NCBI GenBank assembly: GCA_947630515.1
Contig: CANRHY010000027.1
Coordinates: forward strand, 1-9,853
Length of the DNA stretch: 9,853 nucleotides
Direction: 5' to 3'
Origin: an uncultured Bacilli bacterium
GTDB lineage: Bacteria > Bacillota_I > Bacilli_A > RF39 > UBA660
Part shown: positions 1-7,078 of the stretch, piece after piece
Layout of the letters: the number at the start of each line of letters is the position of its first letter
Position numbering within the stretch: position 1 is the stretch's first letter
Made by a program: the position numbers and the translations under genes
The notes under the pieces: generated by a model
Told to the model about the DNA's origin: nothing
The model's input: only the letters and a program-made list of their open reading frames with translations
The model's database searches: none

Positions 1-16
1 CACTTTGTGGATTTTA

Positions 17-64
17 TGTACAATTTTGTACATTTTTATTTTCCACTTTTTGTACATTCTTATT
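17..64. repeat. TGTACA repeat cluster
   Basis: Positions 17-32 are a perfect inverted repeat (TGTACAA, 2-base spacer, TTGTACA). The 17-base string at 24-40, TTTTGTACATTTTTATT, recurs at 48-64 with one mismatch, 24 bases from start to start. The cluster sits at the left edge of the window, about 70 bases ahead of the first gene. It could be a multi-copy binding site or the end of a mobile element lying outside the window. No transposase gene is visible here, so the identity is open. Confidence 0.5.
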
Positions 65-123
65 GTATCATTAACATCGTTTTTTGTAGTATTTATTTTA
101 ATGATTTTTTTATGTAGTTATTT

Positions 124-129
124 TATAAT
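124..129 (+). promoter_or_regulatory. candidate -10 box (TATAAT) just before the CmpB-like gene
   Basis: A consensus TATAAT ends 7 bases before the ATG at 136, so transcription would begin at about the start codon and give a leaderless message. No good -35 box is seen 16-18 bases upstream. The region is so AT-rich that a chance TATAAT is quite possible. Confidence 0.3.
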
Positions 130-135
130 TTTTAT

Positions 136-798
136 ATGAAGACATTAGTTAAGAAAAGGTATATTACTATAAAGAAATTATTTGTTATTTTTTTGGTTGT
201 TTCTTTATTTGGAAATTTATATGAGATGACTTTAAATTTTATTAAGTATATGTTTCAAGATGGGAAAGTTTTTATTGAGACTAGACAGGGTCTTATTCTT
301 ACCCCTATTACGCCTATATATGGGATAGGTGCATGTATTATGACTTTGTGTTTTGCAGAAAAGAAGTTAAAGTGGTATCAAATATTTTTGATTGGTGCTT
401 TAGTGGGTGGTGCTTTTGAGTTTGTGTTTAGTTATTTGCAAGAGATAATTTTTGGAACTACTTCATGGGATTACTCTAATCATTTTATTAATTTTGGTGG
501 TAGAACCAGTGTGCCTGCGATGGCTGTATGGGGATTAATGTGTCTTATTTTTATTAAACTTATTTATCCATTATTTTGTAAGTTATTTAGAATTATTCCT
601 AAGAATACTCTTACTTATTTTATTTATTACTCTTTAGTTCTTTTTATTTCTTTTGATATTTTACTTTCTGTATGTGCGACTGTAAGGCAAAATTTAAGGC
701 ATAAAAATATAAAACCTTATACTTTTATTGGAGAGATATGTGATGAGCTTTATCCTGATAAAGTTTTAGATAAGATTTTTTCTTCAAAAGAAAAATAG
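136..798 (+). CDS. CmpB-like ABC-transporter type IV family membrane protein
   Basis: This 220-residue hydrophobic protein has about five predicted membrane segments (roughly residues 13-27, 56-73, 82-102, 126-147 and 159-182). After the third segment it carries the pattern WDYS (111-114), then a GGRTSVPAMAVWG stretch (121-133). That pattern is typical of the family annotated as putative ABC transporter permease / ABC-transporter type IV (CmpB, DUF1113-like). The true function of the family is poorly established and no ATPase partner is adjacent. It is the only plus-strand gene in the window and converges on the glycosyltransferase. A stop codon lies in frame at 115-117 and no alternative start or Shine-Dalgarno is visible, so ATG 136 is the only reasonable start. 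The C-terminal 40 residues are charged and probably cytoplasmic. Family assignment is fairly firm; role is unknown. Confidence 0.85.
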   Translation: MKTLVKKRYITIKKLFVIFLVVSLFGNLYEMTLNFIKYMFQDGKVFIETRQGLILTPITPIYGIGACIMTLCFAEKKLKWYQIFLIGALVGGAFEFVFSYLQEIIFGTTSWDYSNHFINFGGRTSVPAMAVWGLMCLIFIKLIYPLFCKLFRIIPKNTLTYFIYYSLVLFISFDILLSVCATVRQNLRHKNIKPYTFIGEICDELYPDKVLDKIFSSKEK

Positions 799-814
799 CT
801 TGTTGGCTATTTTC
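789..814. terminator. bidirectional terminator shared by convergent genes
   Basis: A perfect 8-bp stem, AAAATAGC (792-799) and GCTATTTT (806-813), encloses the 6-base loop TTGTTG. Each arm is A-rich on one side and T-rich on the other, so it can end transcripts from both directions. The left arm contains the TAG stop of the plus-strand gene (796-798). The right arm contains, on the minus strand, the TAG stop of the glycosyltransferase (809-807). Confidence 0.75.
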
Positions 815-2828
815 TAAATAATACTTTGTATAGATAAGTTATATATAATAAGGAAAGAAGCAGATAGATTATTATGTTATATGTACTTCTTTTATTATAG
901 TAAAGTACTTCAAACATTAAGTCTCCTTTTTGTTCTTCATTATTTATATATAGTTTTCCATCTTTATAAAAATCAAATTCTTCTTTATTTGTAGTAATTA
1001 CTTCTAAAGAGTCTTTTTCATCAGTTCTAAGTTTTATTATATAATCTCCTCTTGGTAAAGTGTTTTTTAATTTAAATGTAGAGTATTCATCATTTTTTAG
1101 AGTTTCTTTAGTAAAGTTTAGAGTTTCTTTTATGTTATGGTCTTTGTCAAGGATATAAAGTGTATATTTACTTGGAGTTTTAACTAGGTATTTAAATCTT
1201 AATTTTATTTCATTAAAGTTTCTATTTAGTGATAGGGTTTGTTCTATTACATTAGTGTTATTAAGTACTTGATAACTCGTTTTGTTATTAGTGTCTTTTG
1301 ATACTAAGTCTTCCTTGTATTTTTTGTTAGTGTACATAAATGCACCTATTATTAGGGTTATTATAGTGGACGCGAGTAGTATATATTTTGGTATTATGTT
1401 TATAGGTTTTGTTATTATTTTTTCTTCATAAGAATAGCTTGTTAGTATTATAAGCCATGGTAAAAATGAAAGACCATATCTAGGACATACTTCCCAGATT
1501 AGATAAAATATTATTCCTCCAAAAAGAGCGATGGCTATTATTGATTTTGTGTTTTCTTTTTTTAGTTTTATGAGTGAAGTTATGCTCATAGTAAGTATGC
1601 TTATTAGTATTATTTGTAGTATGTAATTTAGTATTATGTTTTTGTCTTTTATTAGGTAATCATAAGTTTTATTGTAAGTAAGAGAAAGGTCTAAATATTT
1701 TTGATAGCTATAGTCTCCTTTACCCCAGACTGATACTATTTTGGTAAGTATTAATTTTATGTTTCCAAATAGGCCATTATTAACTATTCTTTTTCCAATC
1801 ATACTTAGGTTTAGGTTTACTCTTTCTTTTTTTGTGTCTACGCTTTGGCTTAGGTTATAGTCATTTTGGTCATAGTACCCATTTTTTTCAGAGTTTACTC
1901 CCATCATTATCCAGTGGGTAAGTGGCATTTCTTTTTCTTCTATTGCATCTTTGAAAACTTGGTTTTCTACTTTTGTTATTAAAGTAAGTGTTAAAAACAT
2001 TGTAAGTATTATAGGTATAAAGTATTTAAGTTTTTTTATGTTTTTTGTTAGTATAATGTATACAAAATAGGCAATTAAGACAAATATAGATACAGCTCTT
2101 ATTTTATAAGCTATTACTGATACTACACCTATTAATAGTAAGTATAAGATGTTTAGTTTTTTGTTTGTTGTTTTTTCGTTTTTTATTATTAGGTAAAATA
2201 GAATTGTGGATAGTGGTAACATTAGTATATCTGTGTAATAGTATGAAACATATAAATAGAATATTGGAGAAGTTACACATATTATTAAACTTAGTAGTCC
2301 TTTATTTTCGTTACTTATTTCTTTTACTGAAAGATATACAAATAAACTCATTATAGTTATGCACAAACTACTAAATAGAGAGTATATTATTTCATTATTT
2401 GTTCCCATGCTTATAAAGTTTAGTACTAATAATATGAATCTGTTATTTGGGTATACTGAAAAGTATTCTATGTTTATAAGTGAGCCTGTATTGTGTAAGC
2501 TATTTATTCCTGTTAGTATGTGAAGTAAGTCAACTTTTGGAATGCTGTGGATAAGTCTAGTACTTATAAACAATAGTATAAATTGTATGATTAGAAGTAC
2601 TAGGATTATTATTCTTTTTTTGTTTATAAGTCTTTCTTTTATTATTTTGTATACTTTTTTTAATGTGAATAAATAAAGTATTGTTCCACTTATGAGTATT
2701 ACTGGGTTTAGGTAATTATAGCTTCTATTCACACAAAAAAGAGTAGCGCCTATTAAAGCAATACTAAAGCATATAATAGAAGTTACTAATATTATTTTGT
2801 ATAGATTGTCTATAATTTTGTTTTTCAT
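807..2828 (-). CDS. GT-C family membrane glycosyltransferase (family 39-like)
   Basis: This 673-residue protein has about a dozen membrane segments across residues 10-500, a soluble region at roughly 505-640, and a last membrane helix near 650-668. The layout resembles lipid-linked-sugar glycosyltransferases of the GT-C fold (ArnT/PMT/GT39-like), which move a sugar from a polyprenyl-phosphate donor to an acceptor outside the membrane. Supporting features are the first large external loop with an acidic residue (D100 in PKVDLLHIL), the YPNNR motif at 126-130 often seen in Firmicutes members, and a CPRY motif near residue 449. The soluble tail looks beta-rich and may bind the acceptor; that is inference. 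The gene follows the lipoprotein gene by 12 bases, with a weak purine-rich ribosome site (AAGAAG), so the two are probably cotranscribed. Donor and acceptor cannot be told from sequence. Confidence 0.8.
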   Translation of the reverse strand: MKNKIIDNLYKIILVTSIICFSIALIGATLFCVNRSYNYLNPVILISGTILYLFTLKKVYKIIKERLINKKRIIILVLLIIQFILLFISTRLIHSIPKVDLLHILTGINSLHNTGSLINIEYFSVYPNNRFILLVLNFISMGTNNEIIYSLFSSLCITIMSLFVYLSVKEISNENKGLLSLIICVTSPIFYLYVSYYYTDILMLPLSTILFYLIIKNEKTTNKKLNILYLLLIGVVSVIAYKIRAVSIFVLIAYFVYIILTKNIKKLKYFIPIILTMFLTLTLITKVENQVFKDAIEEKEMPLTHWIMMGVNSEKNGYYDQNDYNLSQSVDTKKERVNLNLSMIGKRIVNNGLFGNIKLILTKIVSVWGKGDYSYQKYLDLSLTYNKTYDYLIKDKNIILNYILQIILISILTMSITSLIKLKKENTKSIIAIALFGGIIFYLIWEVCPRYGLSFLPWLIILTSYSYEEKIITKPINIIPKYILLASTIITLIIGAFMYTNKKYKEDLVSKDTNNKTSYQVLNNTNVIEQTLSLNRNFNEIKLRFKYLVKTPSKYTLYILDKDHNIKETLNFTKETLKNDEYSTFKLKNTLPRGDYIIKLRTDEKDSLEVITTNKEEFDFYKDGKLYINNEEQKGDLMFEVLYYNKRSTYNIIIYLLLSLLYITYLYKVLFRK

Positions 2829-2840
2829 TCTTTCTTCTTT

Positions 2841-3575
2841 CTAAATTGTAAATTCAACTGATAGATAATGATTTATTCCTTCTCCTATGTAAGAGAATCC
2901 TTTTATTAGTTTGTAATTTCCACTTTCTAAAGTGCCATATAGCCACTCCCAGTTAGTAGTTAGTTCTAAAGTATTATTTTTATCAACTTGATAACCTATA
3001 TCATTAAAGCCATAGTTTTCTATTATTGGGTCTAATAAAACCCAACCTGTTTCTTCCTCTTTATATATAATGAAAGGATCTCCATATATGTTATTTCTTT
3101 TACTTGTATCAGTTATTACTATAGTAGCGCCTGTAGGTGTTAGAGTTCCCTCTTTTATACTCATAGATACACCTTTTAAATCATTAACTTTCTTTTCACA
3201 TATATCTTTTAGTGTGTCTTTTTCTTTAGCAATATAAACATTTTTGTTACCATCAGTAGTGTTACAAGACATTAGATAGAAGTTCTTGTTACCATAGGTT
3301 TTTTTCTCTTTTTTATATTGATATAACTTTGAACCACCATCTTTATAAGTTTCAATAAGTTCCATTTTTGATATCATTTTTTCTATTGTTAAATCTCCAG
3401 AAACTAAGCTATTTAGTATGTTATCTTCATAAGGAATATCAAAAGTCATTGATATTACTCTTTCATCTGGAGTGGTAGCTCCATATAGAAATAATTCATT
3501 GTTTTCTTTTGGTTCTTGTTTTCCACAGCCTGTTAATAGTATTAAAGTAACTATTGTTAATATTATTTTTTTCAT
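2841..3575 (-). CDS. lipoprotein with C-terminal Ig-like (Big_14-type) domain
   Basis: The 244-residue product begins with a short positive stretch, a hydrophobic core and the lipobox LLTGC (cleavage before C17), so it should be lipid-anchored on the outer face of the membrane. The middle (about 25-130) is unrecognised and contains two cysteines (in LMSC and DIC) that could form a disulfide. Residues about 135-244 look like the bacterial Ig-like domain common in Firmicutes lipoproteins: VSMSIKEGTLTPTGATIVI, then a GWVLLDP strand, a WEWLYGTLESGNYKLIKG segment, and an EFTI end. The start has an AAGGAG site five bases upstream and an extended -10 promoter behind it. It leads the glycosyltransferase gene, so an envelope role is likely; ligand unknown. 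Confidence 0.8.
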   Translation of the reverse strand: MKKIILTIVTLILLTGCGKQEPKENNELFLYGATTPDERVISMTFDIPYEDNILNSLVSGDLTIEKMISKMELIETYKDGGSKLYQYKKEKKTYGNKNFYLMSCNTTDGNKNVYIAKEKDTLKDICEKKVNDLKGVSMSIKEGTLTPTGATIVITDTSKRNNIYGDPFIIYKEEETGWVLLDPIIENYGFNDIGYQVDKNNTLELTTNWEWLYGTLESGNYKLIKGFSYIGEGINHYLSVEFTI

Positions 3576-3595
3576 ATTTTCTCCTTGGTAACCTT

Positions 3596-3604
3596 ATTAT
3601 AACA
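3596..3604 (-). promoter_or_regulatory. extended -10 promoter of the lipoprotein-glycosyltransferase operon
   Basis: On the minus strand the sequence reads TGTTATAAT, a consensus -10 with the TGn extension, 20 bases upstream of the lipoprotein ATG. No convincing -35 box is present, which is compatible with an extended -10 promoter. Confidence 0.6.
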
Positions 3605-3751
3605 TAAACTATTTCAATTTACTAGAGGTTGTAAGCAATAGATTTGTTGACAAAAGCTAAACTATTTTAATATTGTGAGTAACATTTTTGATTTTTTTCA
3701 TTTCGTCGGGTATTTTATTATAGTTTACCCTACATTATGTTAAAATCTTCC
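3605..3751. other. intergenic stretch without a supported gene
   Basis: No gene is supported here. It contains an inverted repeat GGGTA (3708-3712) / TACCC (3726-3730) around an AT-rich centre that reads TATAAT on the minus strand. A 14-codon minus-strand frame (ATG at 3701, stop at 3657) lacks a ribosome site. A TTGACA on the plus strand (3647-3652) has no good -10 box at the right distance. Confidence 0.5.
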
Positions 3752-3819
3752 AATTTAAAGGGTCATTTATTGGGTCATTTATTAGGTCATTTATTAGGTC
3801 AGTTTTGACCCTTTAAATT
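3752..3819. repeat. inverted-repeat element, copy 1, with 3.5 tandem 12-bp units
   Basis: Perfect 14-bp arms, AATTTAAAGGGTCA (3752-3765) and its complement (3806-3819), enclose tandem 12-base units. These are GGTCATTTATTG (3761-3772), GGTCATTTATTA (3773-3784), the same again (3785-3796) and a partial GGTCAG (3797-3802). The first unit overlaps the left arm, so the single TGACC on the right side of the plus strand can pair with any of four GGTCA copies in alternative registers. Length and arrangement match copy 2 closely apart from one unit. Confidence 0.85.
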
Positions 3820-3822
3820 TGC

Positions 3823-3848
3823 GATTTTATGGTAAAATCCGGTTTTTT
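3823..3848 (+). terminator. weak hairpin plus T-run between the two repeat copies
   Basis: GATTTTA (3823-3829), a TGG loop and TAAAATC (3833-3839) form a perfect but AT-rich 7-bp stem, followed by CGG and seven T residues on the plus strand. It has the shape of an intrinsic terminator reading rightward. No plus-strand gene precedes it, so its role, if any, would be to stop antisense transcription towards cysS. Confidence 0.3.
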
Positions 3849-3852
3849 TAAA

Positions 3853-3906
3853 ATTTAAAGGGTCATTTATTAGGTCATTTATTAGATCAGTTTTGACCCT
3901 TTAAAT
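3853..3906 (-). terminator. inverted-repeat element, copy 2; likely cysS terminator
   Basis: Arms of 13 bp, ATTTAAAGGGTCA (3853-3865) and its complement (3894-3906), enclose two full GGTCATTTATTA units (3861-3884) and a diverged GATCAG. The right arm begins at the base next to the cysS stop codon (3909-3907). Read on the minus strand, the stem is followed by TTTTAAAAAAA, so it may end the ttcA-cysS transcript despite its long loop. It differs from copy 1 by one missing 12-base unit and a single G-to-A change in the partial unit. Confidence 0.55.
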
Positions 3907-5298
3907 CTATTTTATTTCGTAAGTTGTTCCCTCTCTTGTGTCTTTTAAGATTATTCCTTTTTCTAATAGTTCATCTCTTATTTTGTCTGAAGTAGCATAG
4001 TCTTTTTGTTCTTTTGCAATTTGTCTTTCTTTTATTTTTTCTTCTATGTATTCTTTCAACTTGTTATCTATTTCTTTTTCTTTTATTAAGTTTAGTGAGA
4101 ATACTTTATCAAACATGTTTATAAGTTCTAGTTTAGTAGAGCCTGTAAGTGCATTATCTTTTAGTAAATCATAAGTTATTGTAAGGGCGTTTGATGTGTT
4201 TAAGTCATTACTTATTTCATTTATGAATTTACTATTGTATTCTTCTATTTTATCTTTTTGTATTTCTCCATCTTTTGGTATTGAAGCAATTCTATTTCTT
4301 AATTTATCTAGTGTATCATTTGCTTGTTTTAGTATATCGTAAGAAAATACTAATTGTTTTCTATAATGGGAAGATAGGCACATATATCTAAATGCTAGTG
4401 GGTCATAACCTAATTCTTCTAATTTTGATACTGTTAGAATAGCGCCTGTAGATTTACTCATTTTTCCACTTTCATCTAATAAGTGTTCATTGTGAAACCA
4501 GTATTTGCACCAAGAGTGACCAAGGTATGCTTCACTTTGTGCGATTTCGTTTGTGTGATGAGGGAATATGTTATCTATTCCACCTCCGTGGATATCCAAG
4601 TATTCTCCTAAGTATTTTATAGATATACCAGAGCACTCGATATGCCAGCCAGGGTAACCTTTACCCCAAGGAGAGTCCCATAATAATTCGTGATGTGAAA
4701 ATTTACTTGTTGTAAACCAAAGGGCAAAGTCTGCTTGATTTTTTTTGTTATTATCTTCTTCTACACCTTCACGAACACCTACTACCATTTTATCTATTAT
4801 ATGATTTGTTAATTTGTAATAGTCTTCTAATTTGCTTATATCAAAGTATACGTTTCCACCACTAACATAAGCATATCCATCTTTTAGTAGTTTTTCTATC
4901 ATTTTTATATACATGTCTATATTTTCAGTAGCAGGAGAAATGATTTCAGGTTTTTTGCAGTTTACTTTTTTAAAGTCTTTAAAGAAAGCTTCTGTATAAA
5001 ATGCAGCGATTTCCATAGAACTTTTTCCTTCACGTTTACTAGCTAGTTCCATTTTGTCTTCACCTGAATCTGAATCACTTGTTAAGTGTCCTACATCGGT
5101 TATGTTCATTGCTCTTGTTACTTTATATCCTAAGTAAGTTAGTGTTTTTTCTAATATATCGTGTCCAATGTAAGATCTTATATTTCCTATGTGAGCATAG
5201 TGATATACAGTAGGACCACATGTATACATTTTTACTTTTCCCTCTTCATAAGGAATAAATTCTTCTGTTTTTCTAGTTAATGTATTATATATTTTCAT
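3907..5298 (-). CDS. cysS: cysteinyl-tRNA synthetase
   Basis: This 463-residue class I aminoacyl-tRNA synthetase attaches cysteine to tRNA-Cys in the cytoplasm; its length is normal for the family. The signature HIGN (36-39) stands in the HIGH position and KMSKS is at 279-283. The expected zinc ligands that select cysteine are present: C27 (in CGPT), C222 (in WHIEC), H247 and E251 (in FPHHTNE). The C-terminal region ends with the expected anticodon-binding segment. The start overlaps the end of the ttcA-like gene by 14 bases and has a GGAGG site inside that gene, so translation is probably coupled. Transcription likely ends in the repeat hairpin directly after the stop codon. Confidence 0.97.
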   Translation of the reverse strand: MKIYNTLTRKTEEFIPYEEGKVKMYTCGPTVYHYAHIGNIRSYIGHDILEKTLTYLGYKVTRAMNITDVGHLTSDSDSGEDKMELASKREGKSSMEIAAFYTEAFFKDFKKVNCKKPEIISPATENIDMYIKMIEKLLKDGYAYVSGGNVYFDISKLEDYYKLTNHIIDKMVVGVREGVEEDNNKKNQADFALWFTTSKFSHHELLWDSPWGKGYPGWHIECSGISIKYLGEYLDIHGGGIDNIFPHHTNEIAQSEAYLGHSWCKYWFHNEHLLDESGKMSKSTGAILTVSKLEELGYDPLAFRYMCLSSHYRKQLVFSYDILKQANDTLDKLRNRIASIPKDGEIQKDKIEEYNSKFINEISNDLNTSNALTITYDLLKDNALTGSTKLELINMFDKVFSLNLIKEKEIDNKLKEYIEEKIKERQIAKEQKDYATSDKIRDELLEKGIILKDTREGTTYEIK

Positions 5299-6130
5299 TT
5301 TTTTCCTCCATTTTATTATATTTATCTAGGAAACTAGAGTATACTCCATCTTTTTTTGTTCCTAGTACACAGTTTAAGTTTATGTTATCTAAAGCTTTAA
5401 ATATATTATAGTCTACGTTTTTATTTGTTTTTCTTAACTCTTCTATTAAATGCGCTATTTCTTTTCTTTTGCTACTTTCATAATTATCTTTATTTTGTTC
5501 TGTAAAACGACAAGCGCAGTTTAAAAAGGTTAGGTTATTAGATTTTGCCCATGAAATTATGTCACTTTGTTTTATTAGATATAGTGGCCTTATTAATTCT
5601 AAACCCTCATAATGGTCACTATGAAGTTTTGGCATCATTGTTTTTACTTCAGAGCCATAGAACATTGAAAGAAGCGATGTTTCAATTACATCGTCAAAGT
5701 GGTGACCTAATGCAATTTTGTTACAGCCTAGTTCTTTTGCTTTGTTATAAAGGTATCCTCTTCTCATTCTTGCACATAAATAGCATGGACTTTTTTCTAC
5801 AGTTTCTACTACTTCAAATATGTTGCTTTCAAATATTTCTATATCTATGTTTAGTCTTTTTGCATTTTCTTTTATTAGTTCTAAATTTTTTGGAGAATAA
5901 CCTGGGTTCATTACTACATAGTGTGCATTAAATTTTACTTTGCCATGGTTATGTAATTCTTGCATGCATTTTGCAAGTAAAAATGAATCTTTTCCACCAG
6001 AAATACAAACCATAATGTTATCGTTTTCTTCTATTAATTCGTAATCACTTACTGCTTTTACGAATTTACTCCATATGGTTTTTCTGTATTTTTTTATTAT
6101 ACTTCTTTCTATTTCTTTGTACTCTTCCAC
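5285..6130 (-). CDS. TtcA-like PP-loop tRNA sulfuration protein
   Basis: The 281-residue protein is a PP-loop ATPase of the TtcA/TilS superfamily. SGGKDS at 44-49 binds ATP, CYLC at 116-119 followed by RMRRG is the TtcA-type cysteine pair, GHHFDD is at 142-147, and NCAC at 205-207 supplies the third conserved cysteine. In characterised TtcA the three cysteines hold an iron-sulfur cluster and the enzyme 2-thiolates C32 of certain tRNAs with sulfur derived from cysteine. Whether this homologue has the same target is not shown. The start is GTG, chosen because AAAGGA lies ten bases upstream and no better start follows. It is the first gene of an operon with cysS, which it overlaps by 14 bases. 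Confidence 0.88.
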   Translation of the reverse strand: MEEYKEIERSIIKKYRKTIWSKFVKAVSDYELIEENDNIMVCISGGKDSFLLAKCMQELHNHGKVKFNAHYVVMNPGYSPKNLELIKENAKRLNIDIEIFESNIFEVVETVEKSPCYLCARMRRGYLYNKAKELGCNKIALGHHFDDVIETSLLSMFYGSEVKTMMPKLHSDHYEGLELIRPLYLIKQSDIISWAKSNNLTFLNCACRFTEQNKDNYESSKRKEIAHLIEELRKTNKNVDYNIFKALDNINLNCVLGTKKDGVYSSFLDKYNKMEEKNENI

Positions 6131-6153
6131 TTTTAATAATTCCTTTCAGTCAT

Positions 6154-6162
6154 ATTATATCA
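6154..6162 (-). promoter_or_regulatory. extended -10 promoter of the ttcA-like/cysS operon
   Basis: The minus strand reads TGATATAAT, an extended consensus -10, about 23 bases before the GTG start. No clear -35 hexamer is present. It fits in the 59-base gap after the metallophosphoesterase gene. Confidence 0.6.
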
Positions 6163-6189
6163 CAGAAAAGTGTAAAAAAGTATTTATTA

Positions 6190-7023
6190 TTAATGTTCTA
6201 GTGTGATTATTACTAATTCTGGGTGGTTATTTATTCTAAATGGGAATAAACTGTTTCCAATTCCGCGGCTTACTATCATCGCTTTGTTATCTTTTTCATA
6301 TATACCAGAAGTGTATTTAGGTAATACTCCTTGATTGGGAGCATAAAGTCCACCTATAAATGGAAGTCTTATTTGTCCTCCATGAGCATGACCAGTTAAG
6401 GTAAGGTCTATATTGTTATCAATATAGGTATCAAAATATTCTGGTCTATGAGAAAGTAATATTGTATAGTTTTCTTTATTATATTTTATTTTGCTTAAGT
6501 TAGTTCTTATACTTGTTTTAAAACCTGGGTCATTTATTCCAATTAAGTTTATAACTTCATTATCTATTTTTATTTCTTTAACTCTATTATCAAGTATTTC
6601 TACACTATTTTCTAGTAATAATTCTTTTAGGTATTCATAACTTTTGTTTTTTTCTTCTCTTTTTACACATCTGCTTTCATGGTTACCTGGTATGTAGTAG
6701 ATAGGGGCAAGTGGGGAAATTTGTTTTATGAAATTAACTGCTACTTCTACATTTGTTCTTCTACTATCTATTAAGTCTCCTGTTATTACTATTATATTTG
6801 GTTTTTCTTTTTTTAATGAGGCTACTATTTTATTAGTTAAATTTTTTGATTTTTCATTATGAAAGTCTGATATATGTGCGATTTTGAAATTGTTAAAGTT
6901 TTTTGGTATTTTGTCATTTTTTATTTTTAATTCAGTAGTGTCTAATTTAGTATTTTCATAATATAAATAGAAACATAGTAAGAATAGTACAATTATTATT
7001 ATAAATGTTATTTTATATTTCAT
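6190..7023 (-). CDS. membrane-anchored metallophosphoesterase (YkuE/YaeI-like)
   Basis: This 277-residue calcineurin-like phosphoesterase has a single N-terminal membrane anchor (about 5-22) and probably faces outward. The two-metal site is complete: D53 and H55 (ISDFH), D83 (TGDLID), N114-H115 (GNHE), H192 (LSHRPE), and H212 and H214 (GHAHGGQ). The GHAHGGQ motif followed by a GLYAP-like stretch and RGIGNS near 253-258 is typical of the YkuE/YaeI group, thought to act on lipid-linked phosphates or related envelope substrates; the substrate here is unknown. AAGGAG lies six to seven bases before the ATG. The gene is separated from the PepSY gene upstream by a hairpin terminator, and no independent promoter is obvious, so it may depend on read-through. 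Confidence 0.92.
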   Translation of the reverse strand: MKYKITFIIIIVLFLLCFYLYYENTKLDTTELKIKNDKIPKNFNNFKIAHISDFHNEKSKNLTNKIVASLKKEKPNIIVITGDLIDSRRTNVEVAVNFIKQISPLAPIYYIPGNHESRCVKREEKNKSYEYLKELLLENSVEILDNRVKEIKIDNEVINLIGINDPGFKTSIRTNLSKIKYNKENYTILLSHRPEYFDTYIDNNIDLTLTGHAHGGQIRLPFIGGLYAPNQGVLPKYTSGIYEKDNKAMIVSRGIGNSLFPFRINNHPELVIITLEH

Positions 7024-7040
7024 TAGTTTCTCCTTTAGTT

Positions 7041-7073
7041 TAAAACAAGCAAACTTGTGTAAGTAGCTTGCTT
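7041..7073 (-). terminator. hairpin between PepSY and phosphoesterase genes
   Basis: On the minus strand AAGCAAGCT (7073-7065), a 9-base loop and AGTTTGCTT (7055-7047) form a 9-bp stem with one G-U pair, followed by GTTTT. It begins six bases after the PepSY stop codon. The short T-run suggests partial rather than complete termination. Confidence 0.65.
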
Positions 7074-7078
7074 ATTTT

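Noticed and set aside
2165..2356. 63-codon plus-strand open frame
   Set aside because: It lies antisense inside the glycosyltransferase gene, has no ribosome site, and its composition follows from the AT-rich opposite strand.
3657..3701. 14-codon minus-strand frame beginning MKKIKNV
   Set aside because: No ribosome site, and too short to distinguish from chance in this AT-rich gap.
3752..3906. CRISPR array
   Set aside because: The repeated units are 12 bases and directly adjacent with no unique spacers, and no cas gene is near.
5545..5931. 128-codon plus-strand open frame
   Set aside because: It is fully antisense to the TtcA-like gene, whose motifs are clear; the leucine- and phenylalanine-rich product is a shadow of that strand.
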